Shown one piece after another: positions 20,236 through 32,865 of a stretch of 64,000 nt of DNA; the stretch's first letter is position 1, and every line of letters begins with the position of its first letter. Below the pieces are notes generated by a model. It searched no databases and was not told where the DNA came from. It was given only the letters and a program-made list of their open reading frames with translations. The stretch covers positions 1,860,001 through 1,924,000 of the forward strand of contig NZ_CP046244.1 of NCBI RefSeq assembly GCF_009735625.1, written 5' to 3'. The stretch comes from Moorella glycerini (GTDB lineage: Bacteria; Bacillota; DSM-521; Neomoorellales; Neomoorellaceae). The position numbers and the translations under genes were made by a program.

Positions 20236-21219
20236 ATGGGCGGGAAACGCTTAATCTTCTTTTTGCTCATCCTGTTCCTGGCTTTGATGGCAGCCGGCTG
20301 CAAGGTACCGGCAGGTAAGGGCGAGGGAGAGGAAAGCCTGAAGCTGGGCCTGATCCCGGTGGAAGACAACTTCCCCTTTTTTGTAGCTGAGCAGGAAGGC
20401 CTTTTTGCCAGGGCCGGGTTGGAGGTCGAGTTAGTCCCCTTCAACAGTGCCCGGGACCGCGACCTGGCCCTGCAGGCCAAAAGCATCGACGGTGAAGTGG
20501 CGGACATTGTGGCTACGGCCCTATTGCGGAAAGGCGGGACGCCGGTCAAAATCGTCTCCCTGACCATGGGGGCAACACCCGCCGAAGGACGCTTTGCCCT
20601 GGTCACCCGGCCTGGTTCCGCTGTCAGCCGCCCGGAACAGCTCAAGGGAGCAAGCGTGGGCATTTCGGAAAATACCATCATTGAATATGTCGCCGACAGG
20701 CTCCTGCAGGGCGCGGGGGTAGAACCCGGAAGCGTGCAGAAGGTGGCCGTGCCCCAGATCCCGGAACGCCTGCAGCTGCTCCTGGGGGGCAGGCTGGAGG
20801 CGGCCCTCCTGCCCGATCCCTTTGCCACCCTGGCCGAGAAAAAGGGCGGCCGGGTCATCCTGGACGATACGAAAATTAACCGCAATTTGTCCCAGGTGGT
20901 CCTTATCTTCCGGGAAGAAACCCTCAAAGAAAAAGCGACAGCCATCAAGAAGCTGTTGCAGGTTTATGCCGAGGCGGCCGGCCTGGTAAGCAGCCATGCG
21001 GATAAGTACCGGGAGCTATTTATTACCAGGGCCAGGATTCCCGCAGAGCTCAAGGATACGTATTTGTCGCCTAAATTTTCACCACCCCAGGTACCGGCAA
21101 AGACCGAAGTGGCCGATGTCCAGGAATGGATGGTGGCGAAAAAATTACTGCCGGCGGCGTACAGCTACGAAGAACTGGTGGACCCCACCTTTGTCCCTGG
21201 CGGCAGGGAGAATAAGTGA
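20236..21219 (+). CDS. ABC transporter substrate-binding lipoprotein (SsuA/NMT1 type)
   Basis: The 327-residue protein has a lipoprotein signal (ALMAAGC, lipobox near residue 22) and a periplasmic-binding fold of the SsuA/ThiY type: LKLGLIPVEDNFPFFVAEQEGLF (in part), GASVGISENTIIEYVADRLL and GRLEAALLPDPFATL. The ligand cannot be read from sequence; this family binds sulfonates, pyrimidines, or aromatic molecules. It is the first gene of a three-gene importer cassette and follows ubiA by 27 bases, so it may share that operon. Confidence 0.85.
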   Translation: MGGKRLIFFLLILFLALMAAGCKVPAGKGEGEESLKLGLIPVEDNFPFFVAEQEGLFARAGLEVELVPFNSARDRDLALQAKSIDGEVADIVATALLRKGGTPVKIVSLTMGATPAEGRFALVTRPGSAVSRPEQLKGASVGISENTIIEYVADRLLQGAGVEPGSVQKVAVPQIPERLQLLLGGRLEAALLPDPFATLAEKKGGRVILDDTKINRNLSQVVLIFREETLKEKATAIKKLLQVYAEAAGLVSSHADKYRELFITRARIPAELKDTYLSPKFSPPQVPAKTEVADVQEWMVAKKLLPAAYSYEELVDPTFVPGGRENK

Positions 21220-21956
21220 TCCGGGTTTTTAACCTTGATTACACCTATTATACCGGTGAGGGGGCCGTACCGGCGCTGGTTAACATTAACCTCACCGTGC
21301 CGGCGGGGCAAACCTGCGTCCTCATAGGCCCTTCGGGTTGCGGGAAAACAACCCTGCTCTACCTGCTGGCCGGTCTTCTGCAGCCTGCCAGGGGAGAAAT
21401 ATGGATCGGCGGGGAAAGAATAACAAAGCCGCGCCAGCGGACGGCGATTATTCTCCAGGATTACGGCCTTTTGCCCTGGAAAACGGTGTGGGAAAACGCG
21501 GCCCTGGGCCTGGCTTTACGGAAGTTCACCGCCCGCCAGCAACAGGAGCGCCTGCAGCCCCTCCTAGCCGGCCTGGGGCTGGCCGGCCTGGAGAAACGCT
21601 ACCCGGCCCAGTTGAGCGGCGGCCAGAAACAACGGGTGGCCATTGCCCGGGCCCTCTCCCTGGAGCCGGATGTCCTGTTAATGGACGAGCCCTTTTCGGC
21701 CCTGGATGCCCTGACCCGGGAGAGTTTACAGCAGACCCTGGTCGAAATACAAAACCAGCGCCGGCTGACTACCGTGCTGGTTACCCATAACATCGAGGAA
21801 GCCGTTTTCCTGGGACAGCAAATTATTATCCTGACAGGGGCGCCGGGACAGGTGAAGGCGGTCCTGGCCAACCCGGGGGCGGGAAGCGGGGACTACCGCT
21901 TTACCACTAAATTCCATCACCTTTGCTCCCGGGTGCGCCAGCTCCTGCGAAAATAA
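21216..21956 (+). CDS. ABC transporter ATP-binding protein
   Basis: This 246-residue ATPase has Walker [12 protein letters not shown], a Q-loop [10 protein letters not shown], the signature [15 protein letters not shown], Walker [14 protein letters not shown] and the H-loop VTHNIEEAV. It belongs to the SsuB/TauB group. The GTG start overlaps the upstream stop by four bases, showing coupling to the binding protein. Confidence 0.95.
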   Translation: MIRVFNLDYTYYTGEGAVPALVNINLTVPAGQTCVLIGPSGCGKTTLLYLLAGLLQPARGEIWIGGERITKPRQRTAIILQDYGLLPWKTVWENAALGLALRKFTARQQQERLQPLLAGLGLAGLEKRYPAQLSGGQKQRVAIARALSLEPDVLLMDEPFSALDALTRESLQQTLVEIQNQRRLTTVLVTHNIEEAVFLGQQIIILTGAPGQVKAVLANPGAGSGDYRFTTKFHHLCSRVRQLLRK

Positions 21957-22004
21957 ATGTAGCACCTAATATTAGCACCGTGTCGCGGGGAGGTGTATAG
22001 TGCC

Positions 22005-22751
22005 GTGCCGGATTCCCGCCGGGCCCTATCCTACCTGGCGTCCATTCTTTTTTTATTTGGCCTCTGGTGGCTCCTGGCAGTCGTTATTAACAACCCGGGC
22101 CTGCCGGGTCCCTTTCCGGCCCTCCAGAGCCTGGTTAAGGTGGGATGGCCGGTACTGGCCCGGCACCTTTATATCAGCACCTACCGGGTGCTGGGGAGCC
22201 TGGCCCTGGCCCTTATAATAGCTGTACCTTTAGGCCTCTGGGCCGGCCGCCACCCGGCTTTTGATTCCTTCCTGGCACCCCTGGTCTATTTGCTGTACCC
22301 GGTTCCCAAGGTGGCCCTGTTACCTGTAGCCATGGTCCTTTTAGGCATTGGTGACGGCACCAGGATGCTGGTCATTTTCCTGGTCATTGTCAACCAGATC
22401 CTTATTACGACCCGGGACGCAGCGCGGCAGATCCCGCCCCAGCTGCTGCTGTCCGTTGCTTCCCTGGGGGCCGGGAAAATCAGCCTCTACCGCCAGGTGA
22501 TTTTACCTGCCTGTTTGCCGGAGATCATTACTGCCAGCCGCATTTCCCTGGGCAGCGCCATTGCCGTTCTTTTTTTAAGTGAAACCATTGCCGGCAACAG
22601 CGGCCTGGGCTATTTTATCCTTGACGGCCTGTTCCGGGCCGATTACGGCGCCATGTTTGCCGGGATCCTGGCCATGGCCGGCATGGGGCTGGTACTGTAT
22701 ATGTTGCTTAATTTCCTGGAATATCTCCTTTGTCCCTGGCAGCGGCTGTAG
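22005..22751 (+). CDS. ABC transporter permease
   Basis: A ~248-residue inner membrane permease of the SsuC type with about six helices. The EAA-like coupling segment is around VASLGAGKISLYRQVILPACLPEI. It completes the importer with the two preceding genes. I chose GTG 22005, eleven bases after GGGGAGG; GTG 21993 overlaps that site. The end overlaps the 3' end of a convergent gene on the minus strand by about 44 bases. Confidence 0.88.
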   Translation: MPDSRRALSYLASILFLFGLWWLLAVVINNPGLPGPFPALQSLVKVGWPVLARHLYISTYRVLGSLALALIIAVPLGLWAGRHPAFDSFLAPLVYLLYPVPKVALLPVAMVLLGIGDGTRMLVIFLVIVNQILITTRDAARQIPPQLLLSVASLGAGKISLYRQVILPACLPEIITASRISLGSAIAVLFLSETIAGNSGLGYFILDGLFRADYGAMFAGILAMAGMGLVLYMLLNFLEYLLCPWQRL

Positions 22752-23361
22752 ATAGACGCCCCGGCTTCCAGCTTCCGGCCTCTGTTTCAGCCAGGCGCCG
22801 GGCATCCTGGACGACTTGCCAGGCGGGGTCGTCCAGGACCGTCTCCCCGGCGGCGATAATCTTTACCGCCTGTTCAATAATGTCTCGTTCGAGGCCAACC
22901 CTGGTCATGATCTCCCGGGCCAGGGCAGCGTTTCCTGCCTTTTCTCCGCCCGCACCCAGGTCGTAGAACAGGCAGGCCGCGATGGCTACCAGGGGTTGCA
23001 CGCCTTCTTCCCGGGCTATTTTTTCGGCAAAGCCGGCGGCCTTTAAGGCCAGGTTTAACAATTCCCTTTGGTTGAAAAGCATTTTACGGGCTTCCACTTC
23101 CAGCTTATCGCGGATCACCCGGGGCTGGCGCTGGTAAACGGCGGCCATTTCGCCCAGGCACTTGCTGGCGTAGGAACACCAGGCGGCACAGCCGGGGTCA
23201 AAGCGGGGGTTGGTTACCAGCTTGCGGCAATGGGGGCAGCGTAAGTTGACATCGTCTTTCCAGAACTCAATCAGGCCGCCGCAGTGGGGGCAGGGTTCCT
23301 CGAAAATATCGCCAGGCTTCCAGTAACGCCGGTCCTGGCCGGGGCAGCGTCCCAGGCTCAT
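22708..23361 (-). CDS. Zinc-ribbon protein with HD-like C-terminal region
   Basis: The 217-residue protein begins with RCPGQDRRYWKPGDIFEEP and a zinc ribbon, CPHCGG ... CPHCRKL (about residues 24-48), then a cysteine cluster CAAWCSYASKC. The remaining ~140 residues are helical (LVAIAACLFYDLGA) and recall HD-type phosphohydrolases, but the catalytic HD pair is not obvious. I do not know its function. ATG 23361 sits seven bases after GGGGGG. It is convergent with the permease gene. Confidence 0.6.
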   Translation of the reverse strand: MSLGRCPGQDRRYWKPGDIFEEPCPHCGGLIEFWKDDVNLRCPHCRKLVTNPRFDPGCAAWCSYASKCLGEMAAVYQRQPRVIRDKLEVEARKMLFNQRELLNLALKAAGFAEKIAREEGVQPLVAIAACLFYDLGAGGEKAGNAALAREIMTRVGLERDIIEQAVKIIAAGETVLDDPAWQVVQDARRLAETEAGSWKPGRLSTAAARDKGDIPGN

Positions 23362-23537
23362 TTTTGGGTCCCCCCTTCGCAAATGTTACCTGCATACTAA
23401 TACACAGGCTTCCAGGTTGCTATGATGGAGATCACATCTTAATGTAAAATTTACCTTGCACCAAATTGTAGCTCCGGTAGGAAAATTGGACCAGGGCGGA
23501 GAAAAAGTTTCAGCAAGAAAGGGGATTACCAGGATCA

Positions 23538-24770
23538 ATGCCACCGGCAAGGATAGTGAAAAAATTTTCTCTCCTCATTGCTACCAGCTTGCTCCTCCTT
23601 TGCACCGGAGCATTACCAGCACTGGCCGCAGACGCTGCCGGCCCCCCCGGGCTTACGGCAGCGGCAGCGGTACTGATGGATACAGCTACGGGAAAGGTGC
23701 TCTTCGCGAAAAATCCCGACGAACGCAAGGCCCCGGCCAGTACCACCAAAATCCTCACCGCCATGATCGCCCTGGAAAAAGGCCATTTAGATGATGTGAT
23801 CACTGTGGGACCAAATCCTCCCCGGGTTGACGGTACCCGTATCTACCTGGTGGAAGGGGAGAAAGTCACCCTGGAAAACCTGCTTTACGGCATGCTCCTT
23901 AACTCCGGTAACGATGCTGCCCTGGCTATAGCCGAACATTATGGTGGTTCTATGGAAGGCTTTGCCCGGCTGATGAATGAAAAGGCCGCCTCACTGGGCG
24001 CCTTAAATTCCCACTTTGTCACTCCCAATGGCCTGTCAGACCCTAACCATTATACCACGGCCCGGGACCTGGCCATCATTGCCCGGGCGGCCATGCAGGA
24101 TGAAACCTTTCGCCGCATAGTAGCTACCAGAACCCGGCCCTGGCACGGCCAGGAATGGGAAACAACCCTGGTCAACCAGAACAGGCTCCTCTGGAACTAT
24201 GAAGGTGCCGACGGCGTCAAAAACGGGTATACTTCCGAGGCCCGCTTTACCCTGGTAGGTTCAGCGACCAGGGAGGGGCAGAGTTTTATTGCCGTTGTCC
24301 TGGACGAGCCCGGTGCCCGGGCGGCCGAGCAGGACGTGGCCGCTCTCCTGGACTACGGCTTTAAGGAGTTCCGTTCTTTTCAACTGGTCCGGCAGGGTGA
24401 GATAGTAGCCGTAATTGACCCGGGCAACGGGAAAAAGATAGAACTGGCCGCGGCCGGTGACCTGGCTGTAGTCCGCAAAAATGATAATAGTAGTCCCCCC
24501 ACCGGGCAACTGCAATTATCTCCCCTCAAAGGGCCTCTATCCGCTGGTACCCGGGTAGGGGAGATGGTTTTCCGGCAGGATGGGGAAATAGTAGGCCGCG
24601 TGGACGTAATTAACCGCCAGCCCATCCCGGCCCGGCCCCCCAGTCTCAGTGACTGGTGGCTGCGGCTGAGCCTGGCGCTGGGGGCCTTCTTCCTTTTATA
24701 CCGCCAGGCGCAGGTGAAGCGGCAGCGCCGGCGGGTCTTCCGGAGCCGGGTTTTCAGCGATTACCCTTGA
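23538..24770 (+). CDS. dacF: D-alanyl-D-alanine carboxypeptidase (DacF-like)
   Basis: This 410-residue penicillin-binding protein 5 family enzyme trims pentapeptides in peptidoglycan. It has a signal peptide (FSLLIATSLLLLCTGALPALA), the active-site SxxK as ASTTKIL, the SGN motif in LNSGNDAAL, and KNG (in place of the more usual KTG) in GVKNGYTSEA. A C-terminal helix (LSLALGAFFLLY) near residue 380 anchors it, followed by a basic tail. DacF in Bacillus acts on spore cortex; that assignment is inferred. Confidence 0.9.
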   Translation: MPPARIVKKFSLLIATSLLLLCTGALPALAADAAGPPGLTAAAAVLMDTATGKVLFAKNPDERKAPASTTKILTAMIALEKGHLDDVITVGPNPPRVDGTRIYLVEGEKVTLENLLYGMLLNSGNDAALAIAEHYGGSMEGFARLMNEKAASLGALNSHFVTPNGLSDPNHYTTARDLAIIARAAMQDETFRRIVATRTRPWHGQEWETTLVNQNRLLWNYEGADGVKNGYTSEARFTLVGSATREGQSFIAVVLDEPGARAAEQDVAALLDYGFKEFRSFQLVRQGEIVAVIDPGNGKKIELAAAGDLAVVRKNDNSSPPTGQLQLSPLKGPLSAGTRVGEMVFRQDGEIVGRVDVINRQPIPARPPSLSDWWLRLSLALGAFFLLYRQAQVKRQRRRVFRSRVFSDYP

Positions 24771-24830
24771 GTCCATAAGGCCACCCGGGCCGCAGCCAGC
24801 CCCCGCTGGTCGCGCAGCTACCCGGCCATA

Positions 24831-26249
24831 TCAGGAGAGGCAGCCGCTTCTACCCCGGGTAGCCAGGGGAATACCTAAGGCCCTGGCCGTGACCGGGTCC
24901 AGGGCCGCCAGGTCGGTCTTATTGACCTGCCGGACGGATTGTTTGCCCAGGGCGCGTACCCCTGCCATGATTTCGGCGTTACAGGCCCTTAAGAAATTGG
25001 CCAGATTATGGGCCGCCTTGTCTACATTCAGCTGGTCCTGATAGCGCCCCTGGGCAAAGACTACCTGGACCGGAGGTTCCCAGGGCATGGCTTTTAAGAC
25101 CTGGGTGTGGGTGAGGGCGAAGAGGGCGATGGTACCGATATATACGGCGTCGGCCCCCAGGGCCAGGATTTTTAAAAAGTCGCCCGGGGTAACCAGCCCG
25201 CCGCCGGCGATCAGGCTTACTTTGTCTTTTACCCCCTGTTTTTTTAGAAAAGTGGCCGCGCGGTTGACGGCATAGACCGTGGGCACGCCAAAGTCATCCT
25301 GGATAATGGGCGGTGAGCCCTTGGTGGCCGCCCCGGCTCCATCGATGGCAATAAAGTCGACGCCTGCTTCCAGGAGGATGGCCAGGTCCTGCTCCAGGTC
25401 ATTGCCGGCACCGATTTTAGCACCGATGGGAACGCCCCCGGTCAGGTGGCGTAACCTGGTGACCAGGGGTGGCAGGTCTTTTTGCGGATCTTTGATACCG
25501 GGCATACGGGCATGAGTTACAGCCGCCTGGCCGGGCTTGAGCCCGAGCAGGTGACGGCCTTGGGGAGGTATCTCGTCATAATTGCTGCTGTGGCCCAGGC
25601 CGCCTCTGGCTGCCTGGCCAAACTGGATTTCCACCATGTCGGCCTGCTGGAGTATGCGGGGGTTATGATTCCAGCCGCCACGGCTGTACTGGACGATGAG
25701 GTGCCTGGTAGCCTGCCTCTCGGAAGGCAAGAAAGGCCCTTCGCCGGTATTGGTGGCGGTACCGGCCAGGCTGGCTCCCCTGGCCAGGGCTATCTTGGCC
25801 TTTTCGCTTAAGGCCAGCCCGTAGGCCATGCCGGACACGATAATCGGCATGCTTATTTGCAGGGGCCTGGCGGCCTGCGGTCCCAGGGTTACCTTTGTAT
25901 CAACGGGAACACTTTCCTCAACAGGCAGCCTGGCCAGCTGCGCCAGGTTAAAAACAAGGCCGTCCGTACCGGGGAAACGCCAGGGGCTGCCGAAAGGTCT
26001 CTGGAGGAGTTGCCCCTGCTGGGCCCGCAAATTGGTCTCAACAATTTTCTGGAGACCGGTACGGGTGGCGGCCGAAACCAACTCCCAGAAATTCTCTTCA
26101 TAGGGATCGGTCATCACGGTTTTAAGAAAAGAATCGTGAAAGCGGTTCAGCAGGGGGCGGCTGAAAAGCCATAGCCCCAAAAAGGTCAGGCCGGCCGAAC
26201 CCAGAGCCGCTTTCCAGAGATCGATAGTCCCGGCTTTTTTATTTCCCAT
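24831..26249 (-). CDS. FMN-binding glutamate synthase family protein
   Basis: The 472-residue protein starts with a membrane-anchor-like helix (LGSAGLTFLGLWLFS) and continues with the glutamate synthase FMN domain: ISMPIIVSGMAYGLALS, GPFLPSER, VEIQFGQAARGGLG, GIKDPQKDLPPLV, VPIGAKIGAGNDLEQDLA and FIAIDGAGAATKGSPP. Stand-alone domains of this type occur in many anaerobes; only some work in glutamate synthesis. The substrate is uncertain. It diverges from splB. Confidence 0.85.
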   Translation of the reverse strand: MGNKKAGTIDLWKAALGSAGLTFLGLWLFSRPLLNRFHDSFLKTVMTDPYEENFWELVSAATRTGLQKIVETNLRAQQGQLLQRPFGSPWRFPGTDGLVFNLAQLARLPVEESVPVDTKVTLGPQAARPLQISMPIIVSGMAYGLALSEKAKIALARGASLAGTATNTGEGPFLPSERQATRHLIVQYSRGGWNHNPRILQQADMVEIQFGQAARGGLGHSSNYDEIPPQGRHLLGLKPGQAAVTHARMPGIKDPQKDLPPLVTRLRHLTGGVPIGAKIGAGNDLEQDLAILLEAGVDFIAIDGAGAATKGSPPIIQDDFGVPTVYAVNRAATFLKKQGVKDKVSLIAGGGLVTPGDFLKILALGADAVYIGTIALFALTHTQVLKAMPWEPPVQVVFAQGRYQDQLNVDKAAHNLANFLRACNAEIMAGVRALGKQSVRQVNKTDLAALDPVTARALGIPLATRGRSGCLS

Positions 26250-26388
26250 CTGGCGATCCGTTCCCTTGTGGACAATGTATTATCAGTATCTCCCTCAAGG
26301 AGAAAATTATATTCTCCGGTCATTACCGCGACCCCGCTGCGGCGGAATAATATTGCCACCTGGAACTGGACAGACTAGGGCCAGGCAG

Positions 26389-27336
26389 GTGATAAAAACG
26401 AGCGCTGAAATTAAACGGGTTGTTTTTGAGCCGGCAGCCCTCAATTATCCTCTGGGTAAAAAACTATATCATGCTTTCCGTCAAAAAGGGCTCGAGATAC
26501 ACTTTACTCCATCCCACAACCGGGTAATTTGTGTCCCGGGTAAATCAGTTCAAGAAAGTTTCGTGGAAGCCAAACGAACCCTGGTGGTGGGGGTAAGACG
26601 AAGCAGGCATTTAGAAACCTGTAAACCTTCGGCCCACTACCAATTGCCCCTGGCTACCAGTTGCCCGGCAATGTGTGAGTACTGTTACCTGTTTACTCAT
26701 TTTGGACGCAGGCCTTACCAGAGAATTTATGTAAATTTGAGTGAGATTCTGGAGCTGGCCGCGGAATATATTGAGCGCAGAAAACCAGAGGTTACGGTTT
26801 TTGAAGCGGCAGCTACTTCAGACCCCCTTCCGGTAGAAAAATATACCGGTAATCTGGCCCGTACCATTGAATTTATGGGTAATCAACCCCTGGGGCGCTT
26901 GCGCGTTGTCACCAAATTTACCGATGTTGCAAACCTTTTGGGATTAGACCACCGGGGTCATACCCGCTTTCGTTTTAGTATTAACGCCGCAAATATAATT
27001 AAGCGTTTTGAGCATGGTACGCCGCCGCTGGCAGAACGGCTGGCAGCAGCCCTTAAAATAGTAAAGGCCGGTTACCTTCCGGGTTTTATCATAGCCCCCA
27101 TATTTTACCTGGACGGCTGGCAAGAGCAATACCGGGCTCTCTTTGAAGAAATTGCCCGGCAACCTTTAATTGCAGAACACAACGATCTGACCCTGGAATT
27201 AATAACCCATCGTTTCACTAAAAAGGCGAAGACCACTATAGAAACTTTATTTCCCAATACAAAATTACCTCTAGATGAAGAGGGCCGTAGTTTCAAATAC
27301 GGCCAGTTCGGTTACCCCGAGTTCGACAGTTGCTAG
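26389..27336 (+). pseudogene. splB: Spore photoproduct lyase, 5' part, truncated by IS
   Basis: SplB is a radical SAM enzyme that reverses the thymine dimer of spore DNA. The radical SAM motif here is CPAMCEYCYLF. RVVFEPAALNYPLG marks the normal N-terminus. Native sequence runs 309 codons to QFGY, then six foreign residues (PEFDSC) and a stop contributed by an IS at 27316. Joining to the remnant at 29258 gives 343 residues, the usual SplB length, which supports GTG 26389. The open frame extends up to 26266 but would leave only 16 bases to a divergent gene. The lost C-terminus probably inactivates the enzyme. Confidence 0.85.
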
Positions 27337-27446
27337 GCAAAAATGACTGCTTTTCAGATGAAGAACCCTTATAAATCAACGTTTCCCGATCTTGGGAGAG
27401 CTCAAAAATCAAAAATCACATAGGCACACGATTTCGGGATTAAAAC

Positions 27447-27476
27447 TTGATGGTAATGTAGTACATGCGCTATAAT
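27447..27476 (+). promoter_or_regulatory. Transposase promoter, IS copy 1
   Basis: TTGATG (27447-27452) and a perfect TATAAT (27471-27476) are 18 bases apart. The second ATG of the transposase frame is seven bases after the -10 box, so transcription would start at or next to ATG 27483. This implies a leaderless or nearly leaderless message and excludes ATG 27465 for this transcript. Confidence 0.6.
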
Positions 27477-27482
27477 ATAGAC

Positions 27483-29165
27483 ATGTACATAAGAACTATT
27501 TCCCGCAAAAACAAGGACGGCTCTGTTGTCCGTTATATCCAGCTTGCCCACAACGTCTGGGACCCCAAGGCCGGCTACCCGAAAGCCAAAGTACTCTTCA
27601 ACTTCGGCCGCGAAGAGGATGTAGACCGGGAAGCCCTGGTCCGCCTGGTAAAGAGTATTACGCGTTTTTTGGGACCGGAAGAGGCTTTACGCACCCAGGC
27701 AGAGTTAAACGGCAGCGCTCCCCTAACTTTTGTCTCCAGCCGGCCTATAGGTGGCGCCTGGGTGTTAAACGAGCTCTGGAACCAGCTGGGTATCAACCGC
27801 GTTTTAGCCGGGCTGCTGGCCAAACGTAAGTTCCAGGCGCCGGTAGAACGAGCCATCTTCGCTATGGTAGCCAACCGGGCTTTGAACCCGGCCAGTAAAC
27901 TTAAGACCGAGGATTGGGTCAGCCACGATGTTTTCATTCCCGGCCTCCCGGACGTGCCGGTGCAAAACCTTTACCGAGCCATGGACTTCTTACTGGAGGC
28001 TGCTGAAGAACTGCAAAAGGATATCTTCTTCTCCGTGGCCCACCTCTTCAACCTGGAAGTCGATCTCCTGTACTTCGATACCACCTCCACCTACTTTGAA
28101 GTGGAAGAGGAGGATAATCCGGAGGACCATAAGCAGCACCTTCGGCGTAAAGGCAACTCCAAGGACCACCGGCCGGATTTACCCCAGGTGGTAATCGGCC
28201 TGGCTGTCACCAGGGAGGGCCTGCCGGTACGCTGCTGGGTCTGGCCGGGTAACACCGCCGACATGGCGGTAATCGAGCAAGTCAAAAAGGACCTGGTGGG
28301 CTGGCAACTGGGCCGGGTCATTACTGTTGTCGACCGCGGTTTTGCTTCGGAAGACAACCTTCGTTACCTCCAGCGCGCCGGCGGCCACTACATTGCCGGC
28401 GAAAAGATGCGCAGCGGCAAGGATACGGTGGCAGAGGCCCTTGCCCGGCCGGGCCGTTACAAAACTGTCAAGGATAACCTTGAAGTTAAAGAAGTTATCG
28501 TCGGCGACGGCGAAAAAAGGGTACGATATATCCTGGTACGTAACCCTAAAGAAGCAGAAAAAGACAGACTGGAGCGGGAGAAAATCCTGGCCCGCCTCAA
28601 GGAAGAATTAGCGGCCATTGGGGACCTCAAAGGCGAACCCCATACTAAAGCCTGCTGCCAGCTCATTGCCCATCCCACTTATGGCCGCTATCTCAAGACC
28701 GACAAGAAGGGACAACCCTATATCGATGCGGCCAGGGTGAAAGCTGAAGAGAAGCTGGACGGCAAATACCTTTTAAGAACCTCGGACGATACCATAAGTG
28801 CTGAAGACGTGGCCCTCGGCTACAAGCAACTGCTTGAGGTAGAGGATGCCTTCCGCACCATGAAGCAGTCCTTAGAGCTGCGGCCGGTCTATCATCGCCT
28901 GAGCGACCGCATCCATGCTCACGTCCTCCTGTGCTGGCTGGGACTGCTCCTAATCCGGGTAGCTGAAACGAAAGTGCAGGATAGCTGGCGGAACATCCGC
29001 CAGACCCTGGAACGCATGCACCTGGGCGAATTTGTTGGTCCTGAGGGCAGGGTACTCCAAAGGACGGAAACAACCCCGCCACAGCAGCATATCTTCAAGA
29101 CCCTTGGGATAAAGGAACCGCCGCAAATAATCGCGGTCGAAACAAAGGCCAGAAAGGGTCCCTAG
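27483..29165 (+). CDS. IS1634-family transposase
   Basis: A DDE transposase of about 560 residues. YIRTISRKNKDGSVVRYIQ is the usual family N-terminus. Catalytic residues are probably D199 (LYFDTTSTYFE), D284 (VVDRGFASEDN) and E454 (LLEVEDAFRTMK, with the E-x6-K pattern of IS4-like enzymes). The frame is intact, so the element may be active. The start at 27483 is chosen from the promoter position; ATG 27465 is upstream in frame. Copy 2 differs at a few percent of residues. Confidence 0.9.
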   Translation: MYIRTISRKNKDGSVVRYIQLAHNVWDPKAGYPKAKVLFNFGREEDVDREALVRLVKSITRFLGPEEALRTQAELNGSAPLTFVSSRPIGGAWVLNELWNQLGINRVLAGLLAKRKFQAPVERAIFAMVANRALNPASKLKTEDWVSHDVFIPGLPDVPVQNLYRAMDFLLEAAEELQKDIFFSVAHLFNLEVDLLYFDTTSTYFEVEEEDNPEDHKQHLRRKGNSKDHRPDLPQVVIGLAVTREGLPVRCWVWPGNTADMAVIEQVKKDLVGWQLGRVITVVDRGFASEDNLRYLQRAGGHYIAGEKMRSGKDTVAEALARPGRYKTVKDNLEVKEVIVGDGEKRVRYILVRNPKEAEKDRLEREKILARLKEELAAIGDLKGEPHTKACCQLIAHPTYGRYLKTDKKGQPYIDAARVKAEEKLDGKYLLRTSDDTISAEDVALGYKQLLEVEDAFRTMKQSLELRPVYHRLSDRIHAHVLLCWLGLLLIRVAETKVQDSWRNIRQTLERMHLGEFVGPEGRVLQRTETTPPQQHIFKTLGIKEPPQIIAVETKARKGP

Positions 29166-29257
29166 TAACACGCGCCCAAAAAGCCGATCCCTGAAACCCT
29201 TGCGCAACAAGCTGTTGCGCTTATTATTCACCTAGCAACTGTCGAACTCGGGGTTAC

Positions 29258-29362
29258 GGTAAATATGTTTACCCCGCCAAAGTAAAAACAGAGATTGAGT
29301 CGTTTTTTAAAGAGATGGTAGCTGCCTATCTACCCCGGGCAACTATAGAATATTTGATATAG
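29258..29362 (+). pseudogene. splB: splB 3' remnant
   Basis: 34 codons beginning GKYVYPAKV and ending RATIEYLI plus stop continue splB exactly after the duplicated GGTTAC. This is the normal SplB C-terminus. It has no start of its own and is presumably untranslated. Confidence 0.85.
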
Positions 29363-29376
29363 CTAAGATTATCAGT

Positions 29377-32695
<3,319 letters not shown>

Positions 32696-32773
32696 GGATA
32701 TTTACCTGGTTGCTAAAAAGAACCATGGCGCGTAGAAGGAAATAGTTAACTAAGGTCGAATATTTTTTTATAA

Positions 32774-32825
32774 GGCGTGAGCCAAACAATGCCGGCCTGG
32801 GGCAAAGTTATTTTCAGGGTAGACC
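32774..32825 (+). repeat. Hairpin repeat, partial copy c (upstream of thiC)
   Basis: AACAATGCCGGCCTGG (32785-32800) and AGTTATTTTCAGGGTAGAC (32806-32824) match the right arm and tail of copy b. The left arm is degenerate or lost. It sits upstream of the TPP riboswitch. Confidence 0.5.
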
Positions 32826-32865
32826 TTGAATTACCACGTGCCCCGGCAAGGGCCGGGGAAAATTG

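Larger units (their letters stand above)
27316..29251 (+). mobile_element. IS1634-type insertion sequence, copy 1 (in splB)
   Basis: A 1,936-bp element with terminal inverted repeats of about 21 bases; the ends read CCCGAGTTCGACAG (left) and CTGTCGAACTCGG (right). The target duplication is GGTTAC (27310-27315 and 29252-29257), and removing one copy plus the IS restores the splB frame. The transposase lies in the same direction as splB. The family call rests on the transposase. Copy 2 interrupts dnaK. Confidence 0.92.

Noticed and set aside
26266-26388. Longer splB N-terminus
   Set aside because: The extension is not like SplB and would leave 16 bases for two divergent promoters; GTG 26389 gives the normal reconstructed length.
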